From the NCBI RefSeq assembly GCF_007858185.1, contig NZ_VFES01000037.1:1-47985 (forward strand): a DNA stretch of 47,985 nt, written 5' to 3'. The position numbers were made by a program, and so were the translations under genes. How positions within the stretch are numbered: the stretch's first letter is position 1; each line of letters starts with the position of its first letter. Of the stretch, positions 39,513 through 47,668 are shown in pieces. Below the pieces are notes generated by a model. That model saw only the letters and a program-made list of their open reading frames with translations. It ran no database searches and was not told where the DNA came from. The stretch comes from Pseudomonas grimontii. Lineage in GTDB: Bacteria > Pseudomonadota > Gammaproteobacteria > Pseudomonadales > Pseudomonadaceae.

Positions 39513-40039
39513 CAGACCTGTCTCGGCTTCAGATCGCGGCGAACCACCGGTCCCGAGCGCTCCTCAATCTGTTGCTTGAGGCCCTGCCGCAACCCCAGCA
39601 AAAACGCCACCTCCGCCACCACAAACAACGGCCCCACAATCAACCCCGACACGTCATCCACAAACGCGGGCTTCTTGCCTTCGTAGTAATGCCCGACAAA
39701 CTGAATCACCCAGCCCACCACAAACAGGCCGACGCCGCTGCTGAGCCACACCATCGTGCTCTGCGCCGCCAGCTCATGCCCGGCCCATACCGACAAGCCC
39801 ATCAACACCGTCATCAGCGCGCCCAGGGCCAATTCCAGGCGCAGGTAAAACCACGCCGAAAACAGCGCGACAACCACGGCGGGTGAAATCCATAGCCCGC
39901 CCACGGCCCATTCGGGGCGTGACAGCAGCACGGCCACGGCGACCACAATCAGCGGGATGCCGATGAAGTGGCTGGCGATATTGCGTGGGTCGCGGTGGTA
40001 GGCGGCGTATTGACTGAGATGGTCGACGAGGCTTTTCAT
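39512..40039 (-). CDS. Mpo1/DUF962-family membrane protein
   Basis: A 175-aa integral membrane protein of the DUF962/Mpo1 family. The N-terminal YAAYHRDPRNIASHFIGIPLIV carries the conserved His-Asn-His arrangement, four hydrophobic helices follow, and WVIQFVGHYYEGKKPAFVDDV gives the second conserved His block. Yeast Mpo1 is an Fe(II)-dependent 2-hydroxy fatty acid dioxygenase; a comparable lipid oxidation is plausible but unproven here. AGGAGGAA precedes the ATG at 40039, which is preferred over the longer frame to 40069. Divergent from the Crp/Fnr regulator gene. Confidence 0.85.
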   Translation of the reverse strand: MKSLVDHLSQYAAYHRDPRNIASHFIGIPLIVVAVAVLLSRPEWAVGGLWISPAVVVALFSAWFYLRLELALGALMTVLMGLSVWAGHELAAQSTMVWLSSGVGLFVVGWVIQFVGHYYEGKKPAFVDDVSGLIVGPLFVVAEVAFLLGLRQGLKQQIEERSGPVVRRDLKPRQV

Positions 40040-40122
40040 TGTTGTTCCTCCTGTAGGATGTTTGATCATGCCCTGTCAGCCTGCGACTAACTGTCAGTTG
40101 GGCGACAATCTTCGGAGTTCTC

Positions 40123-40809
40123 ATGGATGCGACGCAATGGCACTCCCGGTTGGCCGTCGGTCACTGGTTCAGTCACCTGCCCGTACCGTTCCAGCATAGT
40201 CTGCTGGCCCATGCGCGGCTGCGGCAGCTGACGGCGGGACAATACCTGTTCAAGCGCGGCGATCCGCCCTGTGGCTTGTATGCGGTACTCGACGGTACGT
40301 TGCGTGTCAGTGCGGTGAATGAGCACGGCAAGGAAGCGCTGTTGAGCCTGGTGGGGGCGCCCTATTGGTTCGGCGAGATCTGCCTGTTCGACGGCTTGCC
40401 GCGCACCCATGACGCCTGCGCCACGGGGCCGTGCACGCTGGTGCAGGTGCCGCAGCAGGCGCTGCTGAAGATCCTCGAGGAATCCCCTCGGTACTGGCGC
40501 GACCTGGCGTTGCTGATGAGCCAGAAGCTGCGCCTGAGTTTTATCGGCCTCGAGCAGCTCAGCCTGATGCCCGCTTCGGTTCGCCTGGCCCACCGGCTGT
40601 TGATGATCGTTGAGGGTTACGGCGACATGGAACTGTCAAAGCGCGTGCTGCAACTGCCCCAGGAAGACCTGGCGGCGATGTTGAGCCTGTCGCGCCAGAC
40701 CACCAATGCCTTGCTCAAGGACCTGCAAGCCCAGGGCATCGTGCGCCTCGGCTACGGCGAGATCGAAATCCTCGACGCACAGCGGCTACGAGAGGCGGCG
40801 CACACCTGA
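40123..40809 (+). CDS. Crp/Fnr-family transcriptional regulator
   Basis: A 228-aa regulator. The N-terminal cyclic-nucleotide-binding fold (residues ~20-130: LTAGQYLFKRGDPPCGLYAVLDGTLRVS, GEICLFDGLPRTHDA) is followed by a dimer helix and a winged HTH with the recognition region LPQEDLAAMLSLSRQTTNALLKDLQAQGIVRLGYGEIEIL. No Fnr-type cysteine cluster is present, so it is not an iron-sulfur sensor; the ligand is unknown. It is 83 bases from the divergent Mpo1-like gene and 38 bases before the receiver protein. Confidence 0.85.
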   Translation: MDATQWHSRLAVGHWFSHLPVPFQHSLLAHARLRQLTAGQYLFKRGDPPCGLYAVLDGTLRVSAVNEHGKEALLSLVGAPYWFGEICLFDGLPRTHDACATGPCTLVQVPQQALLKILEESPRYWRDLALLMSQKLRLSFIGLEQLSLMPASVRLAHRLLMIVEGYGDMELSKRVLQLPQEDLAAMLSLSRQTTNALLKDLQAQGIVRLGYGEIEILDAQRLREAAHT

Positions 40810-40847
40810 GGGTGTTAGCCTGCAAACCTGATCAATCGAGGTGTGTT

Positions 40848-41213
40848 ATGCGCGTGCTGTTAGTGGAACATGAATCCGAAGAGGCGCAGCGGATGGCCCA
40901 GGGCTTGAGCGAGGCCGGTTACACCGTGGAAGTCGCGGCCAACGGCATGGCGGCGCAGCGCTTTGTCGAAAGCGCCGAGTACGACCTGGTGGTGTTGGAC
41001 GTGATGCTGCCGGGGCTGAATGCCTGGAAGCTGCAGCAGGCCATCCGGCAGAAGGGTGAGACGCCGGTGTTGTTCCTGACCACGCCGGGCGGGATTGAAG
41101 ATCGCCTGCGTGGCTTGGAGCTGCATGAAGATGATTACCTGCTCAAGCCGTTTGAGGCCAAGGTGTTGGTGATGCGGGTGAAGAAACTGTTGCGGCGGGA
41201 TCGGGGCCGCTGA
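40848..41213 (+). CDS. Stand-alone response-regulator receiver protein
   Basis: A 121-aa protein that is only a receiver domain. It has the acidic pocket and phospho-Asp (DLVVLDVMLPGLNAW), the switch Thr (VLFLTTPGG) and the conserved Lys (YLLKPFEAK). The sequence is of the OmpR-type receiver (ends VLVMRVKKLLRRDRGR), but the DNA-binding half expected after it is missing. No relic of it is evident in the following bases. It therefore acts by protein-protein contact or is a truncated regulator. The ATG at 40848 follows a GAGGTG ribosome site. Confidence 0.85.
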   Translation: MRVLLVEHESEEAQRMAQGLSEAGYTVEVAANGMAAQRFVESAEYDLVVLDVMLPGLNAWKLQQAIRQKGETPVLFLTTPGGIEDRLRGLELHEDDYLLKPFEAKVLVMRVKKLLRRDRGR

Positions 41214-41234
41214 TTGATCCCGTAACTGTAGTGC

Positions 41235-41315
41235 CTGAAAGATTGCCATCGGGGGCAAGCCCCCTCCCACATTTGCAATGCGCTCCCCTGTGGGAGGGGG
41301 CTTGAACCCGATGAG
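41235..41315. repeat. REP-type palindromic repeats between convergent genes
   Basis: CATCGGGGGCAAGCCCCCTCCCAC (partly shown) at ~41247-41270 and TGTGGGAGGGGGCTTGAACC at ~41291-41310 are inverted REP half-units, related to those at 39420-39512 but with a short spacer and mismatches. Confidence 0.75.
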
Positions 41316-41340
41316 GCCTTCAGCCTCCCCACGCATCCAC

Positions 41341-42345
41341 CTACCGCAACCCATCCCGAAACTGCCCCGGCGTCATCCCTGTCCAGCGCTTGAACGCACG
41401 ATTAAAGCTGCTGGTATCAGCAAACCCGAGCAGATGACTGATCTCCGCCAATGAGCACTGCGGATCCCGCAGGTGCAACAACGCCAGATTCTCCCGGCAT
41501 TCATTGAGCAACGCATCAAACCGACACCCCTCATCCGCCAGATGCCGTTGCAAACTGCGCAAACTCAAGTGCAGCGCCTGGGCAATCCGCTCGGCACTCG
41601 GCTCGCCATCGGGCAGTTGCGCCTCGATGGCCGCGCGCACCTTGCGCTCCCAGGTCAGCGGTTGCAGTTGGGCGAGGGTGCGTTTGAGCACGGTTTCGTT
41701 GTGTTCGGCCAGTTCCGGGTTGGCGTCGTCCAGGTGGCTGTCGAAATCGCTGGCGGCGAATTCGAGGCGGTCTTCCTCGGCGCCAAAAAACACCGGTGCG
41801 CGGAACACCGTGTGCCACGGCTTGGGGTCGACGGGTTCCGGGCGCCGCAGGTAGACCGCCAACGGCGCATAGTCGCGGCCCAGGCGGTTGCGGCACGTGC
41901 GCACATAGATCGCGGCAAACGCATCGATGGCTTCCAGCGCCGGTGCCGGGCTGCCTGGCGGTTGCAGCAGGCGAAAGCGGTAGTGCTCGCCATCGCCGCT
42001 AAGCTCCAGTGTCAGGGCATCGCTGACCACCTGGTGATAACGCACGATGCGCTCGAATACCTCGCGCAGGCTGCCGCTCGCCACCAACGCATAACCCAGC
42101 GCATGAAAGGTGGTCGGGCTGACAAACCGCGACACCCGCAACCCAATCGCCGGATCGCCGCTGGCCTGCACCGCCAGTTCCCACAAGCGCGTGGTGGCCG
42201 ACAGCGGGTAGCGCGCGTTGGGGTCGTCCATCTGCTGCGGGTCGAGCCCGGCCTGCGCGCACAGCGCGGCGCTGTCGAGGCCCAGGGCATCGAGCTGCTT
42301 GCGCAGGGCGCGGGTCCAGCTGGCGAGGGAAGTCGGTTCGGTCAT
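41341..42345 (-). CDS. AraC-family regulator with arabinose-binding-type domain
   Basis: A 334-aa regulator. The N-terminal ~190 residues form the ligand domain (LRKQLDALGLDSAALCAQAGLD, PTTFHALGYALVASGSLREVFERIVRY). The C-terminal AraC HTH pair shows PSAERIAQALHLSLRSLQRHLADEG and SLAEISHLLGFADTSSFNRAFKRWTGMTP. It is divergent from a fatty acid desaturase gene across 101 bases, an arrangement that suggests direct control of the desaturase by a lipid-derived signal. That link is inferred. Confidence 0.85.
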   Translation of the reverse strand: MTEPTSLASWTRALRKQLDALGLDSAALCAQAGLDPQQMDDPNARYPLSATTRLWELAVQASGDPAIGLRVSRFVSPTTFHALGYALVASGSLREVFERIVRYHQVVSDALTLELSGDGEHYRFRLLQPPGSPAPALEAIDAFAAIYVRTCRNRLGRDYAPLAVYLRRPEPVDPKPWHTVFRAPVFFGAEEDRLEFAASDFDSHLDDANPELAEHNETVLKRTLAQLQPLTWERKVRAAIEAQLPDGEPSAERIAQALHLSLRSLQRHLADEGCRFDALLNECRENLALLHLRDPQCSLAEISHLLGFADTSSFNRAFKRWTGMTPGQFRDGLR

Positions 42346-42446
42346 GGCGATTGGCGCTTGCGGTCAACAGGTTGGCGTGTGGGGCTAGCGTCCTGCGGGA
42401 AGCCCTGGTGCAGGATGTAACCATCAATGAATAAGAGGATGGGAGC

Positions 42447-43523
42447 ATGGACGGTACTTCTGCAAGTCCCCAGCAGATGAACGCGCAACAGCGTTCGGCG
42501 CATATCCGTGAGGTGGTGCTCGCCGAAGGCGTGCGCTTGCGTCGGCAGCACCCGTGGTTGCTGCATCAGGATGCCCTGGGCGCGGGCATCCTGGCCTTTG
42601 CCTTGCTGGGCATGATGGGCTCGGCGGCGCTCTATATCACCGGTCATATGGCTTGGTGGGCCTGCCTGCTGCTCAATGCGTTCCTGGCTTCACTGACCCA
42701 CGAGCTGGAACACGACCTGATCCACAGCATGTACTTTCGCAAGCAGCGCGTGCCCCACAACCTGATGATGGGCCTGGTCTGGCTGGCGCGGCCGAGCACC
42801 ATCAACCCGTGGATCCGTCGGCATCTGCACCTCAATCACCACAAGGTCTCCGGCACCGAGACCGATATGGAAGAACGTGCGATCACCAACGGCGAGCCCT
42901 GGGGCTTGGCGCGGTTGCTGATGGTGGGCGATAACGTGATGTCGGCGTTTATCCGCATGCTGCGCGCCAAGACCTGGGACCACAAACTCAAGATCCTCAA
43001 GCGCTCGCTGCTGGTCTACGCACCCCTGGCGCTGCTGCATTGGGGCGCGTGGTACATCTTCCTCGGTTTCCATGCCGCCAACGGCATCGCCGGCCTGCTG
43101 GGCACGCCGATCGAGTGGTCTACCGGCACCTTGCAGATGATGCAGGTGATCGACATCGCCGCCGTGGTGATCATCGGCCCCAACGTGCTGCGCACCTTTT
43201 GCCTGCACTTTGTCAGCTCCAACATGCACTACTACGGTGATGTGGAGCTGGGCAATGTGATCCAGCAAACCCAAGTGTTGAACCCGTGGTGGATGTGGCC
43301 GTTGCAGGCGTTCTGCTTCAACTTCGGCAGCACCCACGGGATTCACCATTTTGTGGTGAAGGAGCCGTTCTACATCCGCCAGATGACGGCCAAGGTGGCG
43401 CATAAGGTCATGGCCCAGATGGGCGTGCGGTTCAATGATTTCGGTACGTTTGCGCGGGCCAATCGGCTTGAGCGCGGGGAGCAGGCGCAAGCGCAGTCGC
43501 AAAGCCAGACTGCGCCGGTGTAA
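42447..43523 (+). CDS. Membrane fatty acid desaturase/hydroxylase family protein
   Basis: A 358-aa membrane di-iron enzyme of the FA_desaturase family. Its histidine clusters are LTHELEHDLIHSMYF, RRHLHLNHHKVSGTETD and HGIHHFVVKEPFYIRQ. A further SSNMHYYGDVELGNVIQQTQ lies before the last one. Hydrophobic pairs sit around residues 45-85 and 185-250. The box spacing differs from the DesA-like protein at 31544, so it is a separate class, possibly acting on free or membrane-bound acyl chains or another lipid. The start at 42447 is an ATG after GAGGATGGGAG. Probably regulated by the divergent AraC protein. Confidence 0.8.
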   Translation: MDGTSASPQQMNAQQRSAHIREVVLAEGVRLRRQHPWLLHQDALGAGILAFALLGMMGSAALYITGHMAWWACLLLNAFLASLTHELEHDLIHSMYFRKQRVPHNLMMGLVWLARPSTINPWIRRHLHLNHHKVSGTETDMEERAITNGEPWGLARLLMVGDNVMSAFIRMLRAKTWDHKLKILKRSLLVYAPLALLHWGAWYIFLGFHAANGIAGLLGTPIEWSTGTLQMMQVIDIAAVVIIGPNVLRTFCLHFVSSNMHYYGDVELGNVIQQTQVLNPWWMWPLQAFCFNFGSTHGIHHFVVKEPFYIRQMTAKVAHKVMAQMGVRFNDFGTFARANRLERGEQAQAQSQSQTAPV

Positions 43524-43526
43524 CGG

Positions 43527-43841
43527 TTATTCTCCGGAAATCAGCAGACAGGTTTGTGCTTTACAGCCTTTGGCGTACGAAAGCGTTACAAATCGGATTG
43601 CCGCATCGCGCGTTTTAGTGGCAATCGTCAAAGGCTGGGTTTTGGAGTCTTCAACCTGCTGGCTCTGTCCCGGCAGGACGACGGTTATCCATTTTCCTTG
43701 AATAATATCCAAGGGGGTCTTGGTTTTATTCACCACCTCAATGAGTGGATGTTCAACCGGAGCCACGTTGGGCGCGGCCTGTACAGCGATTGGCAGCAAG
43801 GACAGGGCCATGCAGGCTATGAAATGGGGCGCTACAGTCAT
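43527..43841 (-). CDS. Small exported hypothetical protein
   Basis: A 104-aa protein with a clear signal peptide (FIACMALSLLPIAVQAAPN) and a ~80-residue beta-rich mature part (LIEVVNKTKTPLDIIQGKWITVVLPGQSQQV) with two cysteines near the end (GCKAQTCLLISG), likely disulfide-linked in the periplasm. No family recognised. AGGAAGAG precedes the ATG at 43841, preferred over the open frame to 43889. It is convergent with the desaturase gene, with only 3 bases between them. Confidence 0.65.
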   Translation of the reverse strand: MTVAPHFIACMALSLLPIAVQAAPNVAPVEHPLIEVVNKTKTPLDIIQGKWITVVLPGQSQQVEDSKTQPLTIATKTRDAAIRFVTLSYAKGCKAQTCLLISGE

Positions 43842-43976
43842 GCGTACTCTTCCTGAGTAATGGGGCTGAAAAGACATGGGTCGATACAACGAGCCCGCAT
43901 CTAAGACGCCTTGCTCACTTGTCGCAATGCTGGGGTTGTAAGAGGTGATGTCGCCCTGTCCGAAGGCGATCTCTCT

Positions 43977-44792
43977 CTAGCAGGCAATAAAGGCCAGGGG
44001 CAGGTCGCGGATCTGTTCGCGCGCGGGCGGCTGGTAATGGCCGTCGCTGGTCAGTTCGTGCAGCAGTTCCTCACGCAGCTGGTGGAATTCGAAACTGCTG
44101 CGTTGGCGCGGGTGGGGCAGGGCAATCTCGACCACCTGCTTGATCCGCCCCGGCCGGGGCTCCATCACCACCACGCGGTCGGCGAGGAAGATCGCTTCCT
44201 CCACATCGTGGGTCACCAATACCGTGGTGATTTTGGCGCGGGCGCGGATCGCCAGGAGTTCGTCCTGCATCTGCTGGCGGGTCAGGGCGTCGAGGGCGCC
44301 AAACGGTTCGTCCAGCAGCAGGATGCGCGGGCTGGCCACCAGGCCACGGGCAATCGCCACCCGTTGCGCCATGCCGCCGGACAGCTGGTGCGGATAGGCA
44401 CGGGTGAAGTCGGTGAGGCCGACCAGTTCGATAAAGTCAGCGATGCGCCGGGTTCGCTCGGCGTCGCTCAACGGCTCGTTGACCAGGCCCAGGCCGATGT
44501 TTTCCGCCACAGTCAGCCAGGGGAACAAACGGTGTTCCTGGAACACGATGCCGCGTTCGCCGCCGATGCCGCTGACCGCTTTGCCGTCGACGCGGATCTC
44601 GCCGCGAAACTGCGTATCCAGCCCCACCAGCAGGCGCAGCAGGGTGGATTTGCCGCAGCCGCTGGAACCGACAATCGCGACGAATTCGCCTTCGGCAATC
44701 TCCAGGTTGAATTCGCGGATGGCTTCCAGCTCGAAGCCGTCGACGTCAAAGGTCTTGCCCACATGGTTGAAGCTGACGATAGGTGCGTTCAT
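43977..44792 (-). CDS. ABC transporter ATP-binding protein (SsuB/AtsC-like)
   Basis: A 271-aa ATPase of the nitrate/sulfonate/taurine importer family. Walker A GSSGCGKSTLLR, Q-loop IVFQEHRLFPWLTV, signature LSGGMAQRVAIARGL, Walker B ILLLDEPFGALDALT and switch His VLVTHDVEEAIFLADR are intact. The ATG at 44792 overlaps the stop codon of the permease gene upstream (ATGA), indicating a coupled operon. The frame remains open to 45179 only as a shadow of the permease. The substrate is probably a sulfonate or sulfate ester; see the permease. Confidence 0.9.
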   Translation of the reverse strand: MNAPIVSFNHVGKTFDVDGFELEAIREFNLEIAEGEFVAIVGSSGCGKSTLLRLLVGLDTQFRGEIRVDGKAVSGIGGERGIVFQEHRLFPWLTVAENIGLGLVNEPLSDAERTRRIADFIELVGLTDFTRAYPHQLSGGMAQRVAIARGLVASPRILLLDEPFGALDALTRQQMQDELLAIRARAKITTVLVTHDVEEAIFLADRVVVMEPRPGRIKQVVEIALPHPRQRSSFEFHQLREELLHELTSDGHYQPPAREQIRDLPLAFIAC

Positions 44793-46381
44793 GCGTGTCT
44801 CCAGCGGGTGGCGCGGATTTCGATGCGCTGGCCGATCAGGTTGAGGGCCGCGCCGGTGAGACCGACCAGGAGCATGCCGCTCATGATCAGGTCCATGCGC
44901 AGCAGTTGTTGGGCGCCGATCATCAGGCTGCCGATACCGCCGTTGGACGGCATGAAATATTCCGCACCGATGGTGCCCAGCCAGGCGTAGATCAGGCTCA
45001 GGCGCAGGCCGGCGAAAATGCCGGCTGCGGCGCCTGGCAGTACCAGGCGTCGTAACCGTTGGAACAGATTCAAACGCAGCACCTGCGCCGCTTCGTTGAG
45101 CTGCGGCGACAGATTCAGCACGCTGCGTTGGGTGGCGATAAACAACGGGAAGAAGGCGGCGAGGGCGATAAACACCCACTTGGCCAATTCACCCAGGCCA
45201 AACCAGGCGGTGAGCAGCGGCACCCAGGCGAAAATCGCGATCTGGCGCAAGGCGGCCAGGGTCGGTCCGAGTACCCGCTCACTGCGCCGTGACAGTCCCA
45301 GCCACAGTCCCATGGCAAAGCCAAGGCCGCCACCGAGTATCAACCCGCCCAGGCTTCGCCCCAGGCTGGTGCCCAGTGCACCGCTGAGGTTGCCATCCAC
45401 GACGCCGGCGACGGTGGTGTGCAGCACCACCCACGGGCTGACCAGAATGTTCGGGTTTACCCAGCCTTGTTGTGTCGCGACCTGCCACAACGCCAGCAAC
45501 AACAGCGGCAGCAACCACGGTTGCAGGCGCTGCCAGCCTTGATAGCGCGGCCCGCGACGAATCTGCGCCGTGGCCGGATGGGGCCAGTGCACCCATTTGC
45601 GGTCCAGCCAGCCAATGCCCCGGTCCATCACCACGCCGAATACGCCGATGACCACGATGCACACGAAGACGATATCGAGCATGAACAGCTGGCGCGCCCA
45701 CACCATCAGGTAGCCGATGCCTTCGCTGGAGGCCAGCAACTCCACCGCCAGCAGCGAGGTCCAGCCGGCCGCCAGAGCCAGGCGCACACCGGCCATGAAT
45801 GCCGGCAGCGCGGCGGGCAGGATCAGGCGACGGATCAACAGGTGCGTGGGCAGGCGCAACACGCGGGCGGCTTCACGCAAATGGGGTTGGGCGTCGCGCA
45901 CGCCCACCAGGGTATGCAGGGTCACGGGCACCACGATCGCCTTCACCAGTACCACCAGTTTCAGGGTTTCACCAATGCCGAAGAACACCATGAACAGTGG
46001 AATCCAGGCCAGCGTCGGTACTTGCGACAGAGCGCTGAACGTCGGAAACACCAGGCGCTCGGCGCGCGCACTGAAACCCAGCAACGCGCCCAGCAGCGCT
46101 CCGGCGCCAATACCCGCCAGCAGGCCCCAGAACAGGCGTTGCAGGCTGATTGCCAGGTGGCTCCACAACTCACCGCCGGCCAGCTCCACCGCGCTGCTCC
46201 ACACCAGGGACGGTGGCGGCAGGATCTGCTCGCTCATCCAGTGATTGCGGCTGGCCAGCCACCACAGCGCAAACAGCGTCACCGGCAGCAACCATGGCAG
46301 CAGGCGTTCACTGCGCAGCGGCCAGCGTGGCGCGGCGCCGGGGGCCGCGAGCGGGAGGCTCAAAAGTGAAATTCGGGCCAT
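44789..46381 (-). CDS. Fused double-domain ABC permease (AtsB-like)
   Basis: A 530-aa membrane protein made of two permease domains in tandem, each about the size of a whole SsuC/TauC protein. The first EAA loop is REAARVLRLPTHLLIRRLILPAALPA (residues ~165-190, partly shown); the second is NEAAQVLRLNLFQRLRRLVLPG (~430). Each half repeats LxxVPxLAWIPLF / LRQIAIFAWVPLL. Single-domain permeases work as dimers, so this fusion supplies a complete pore. The sulfate-ester permease AtsB of Pseudomonas is a fused protein of this kind, which is why I favour sulfate esters or sulfonates. The ABC gene follows with ATGA overlap, and the binding protein is divergent. Confidence 0.85.
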   Translation of the reverse strand: MARISLLSLPLAAPGAAPRWPLRSERLLPWLLPVTLFALWWLASRNHWMSEQILPPPSLVWSSAVELAGGELWSHLAISLQRLFWGLLAGIGAGALLGALLGFSARAERLVFPTFSALSQVPTLAWIPLFMVFFGIGETLKLVVLVKAIVVPVTLHTLVGVRDAQPHLREAARVLRLPTHLLIRRLILPAALPAFMAGVRLALAAGWTSLLAVELLASSEGIGYLMVWARQLFMLDIVFVCIVVIGVFGVVMDRGIGWLDRKWVHWPHPATAQIRRGPRYQGWQRLQPWLLPLLLLALWQVATQQGWVNPNILVSPWVVLHTTVAGVVDGNLSGALGTSLGRSLGGLILGGGLGFAMGLWLGLSRRSERVLGPTLAALRQIAIFAWVPLLTAWFGLGELAKWVFIALAAFFPLFIATQRSVLNLSPQLNEAAQVLRLNLFQRLRRLVLPGAAAGIFAGLRLSLIYAWLGTIGAEYFMPSNGGIGSLMIGAQQLLRMDLIMSGMLLVGLTGAALNLIGQRIEIRATRWRHA

Positions 46382-46669
46382 GGAGGACCTCCGTTGTCGC
46401 CGATGGCGTTATGTGTTTTTGATCTTATAAAAACGCAATCAAGATGATTGGGGGATAAGAAAAATCATTTAAAGCTTCTGCCCGGCACGCATCCAATGCA
46501 TTCGAAGAATATTTTCGATGCTGTTTATGCATAGTCCTCTGGGCCCGGCGTTTTCACTTGCATAGATCTAAAAGCTATTAAATTGTGAATTTATAGTATT
46601 TAAAGTTTTTATCCGCCTGTGCCTACTTTCTGCTCCCCAGGCGACCCTCGCCCACAAGGAGCTGCGCTT
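46382..46669. promoter_or_regulatory. Divergent promoter region of the transporter
   Basis: 288 AT-rich bases between the permease operon and the binding-protein gene. ATTTATAGTATTTAAAG near 46588-46604 offers -10-like boxes for the rightward gene, and TTATAAAAACGC near 46426 for the leftward one. CysB- or Cbl-type control is plausible for a sulfur-source transporter, but no site can be defined by eye. ACAAGGAG lies before the ATG at 46670. Confidence 0.45.
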
Positions 46670-47668
46670 ATGAAACTGCCCTTCAAACGTCTGATCACCC
46701 TGGTCGCAGGCACCGCGCTGGCAGGCCTGGTGCAGGCTGCCGACCTCAAGGAAATCCGCATCGCCGTGCCCGACCTCAGCGCAGGCAGCCAGCACAGTGG
46801 TGGCGGCATAACGGACGTGCTGCGCGATCAGCAGATCTTCGAAAAAGCCTTTGCCGACCAAGGCATCAAGATCCAGTGGAATTACTTCAAGGGCGCCGGC
46901 CCGGTGATCAATGAAGCCTTCGCCAACGGGCAGGTGGACCTGGCATACCTGGGCGACCTGGCGGCGATCATCGGTCGCTCCAATGGCCTGGAGACACGCT
47001 TGCTCAGCGCCACCGCGCGGGACATCAAGCAGTATCTCGGCGTGGTGCCGGGCTCAGGCATCAAGACCTTGCAGGACCTCAAGGGCAAGCGCGTTGCGGT
47101 GTTCCGTGGTACCGCAAGCCAGCTGTCGTTCGACAGTGCCTTGGCCAGCCAGGGCTTGAGTGAGAAGGACCTCAAAGTCATCAGCCTGGACTACAACGCC
47201 GCCAATGCCGCGTTGGCTGCCAAGCAGATCGACGCCACCTGGGGCGGTTCGAACCTGACGGCGTTGCAAGCCAAGGGGCTGGCTGAAATTCCGCTGACCA
47301 CCAAGGACCTCGGCGGCGCCGGCAGCATCCAGGCGGTGCTGGTGGGCAGCAAACAGTTTGTCGACCAGCACCCCGACGCCGTCGCCAAGTTGCTCAAGGC
47401 CCAGCAGCAGGCGGTGCAATGGTTGACCGATGACAACAACAAGCAGGCCTACATTGCGCTGGTGTCCGGGCTGGCCAGCTACCCGCCGGTGATCCTCACC
47501 AATGACTTGAAAGACCAGACCCTCAGCAAAATTTTTCCGTCGACCCTGGACCCGGTGTTCCTGGCTAAATTGCAGGGCGCGGTGGACCTGGCTTCCAAGG
47601 AGAAGCTGATTCGCAAGTCGTTCCAGGTGAGTGACTGGGTGGCGCCGAATCTGGCGGCGGGGCTTTGA
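46670..47668 (+). CDS. Periplasmic substrate-binding protein (SsuA/AtsR-like)
   Basis: A 332-aa periplasmic receptor of the NMT1/SsuA-type family. The signal peptide (RLITLVAGTALAGLVQAADL) is followed by EIRIAVPDLSAGSQHSGGGITDV, NEAFANGQVDLAYLGDLAAIIG and LQDLKGKRVAVFRGTASQLSF, the usual ligand-binding loops of sulfonate/nitrate/taurine receptors. The ATG at 46670 has AAGGAG upstream and gives a proper signal peptide; the frame back to 46619 does not. Divergent from the fused permease/ATPase operon, with which it should form one importer. The ligand is probably an organosulfur compound. Confidence 0.85.
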   Translation: MKLPFKRLITLVAGTALAGLVQAADLKEIRIAVPDLSAGSQHSGGGITDVLRDQQIFEKAFADQGIKIQWNYFKGAGPVINEAFANGQVDLAYLGDLAAIIGRSNGLETRLLSATARDIKQYLGVVPGSGIKTLQDLKGKRVAVFRGTASQLSFDSALASQGLSEKDLKVISLDYNAANAALAAKQIDATWGGSNLTALQAKGLAEIPLTTKDLGGAGSIQAVLVGSKQFVDQHPDAVAKLLKAQQQAVQWLTDDNNKQAYIALVSGLASYPPVILTNDLKDQTLSKIFPSTLDPVFLAKLQGAVDLASKEKLIRKSFQVSDWVAPNLAAGL

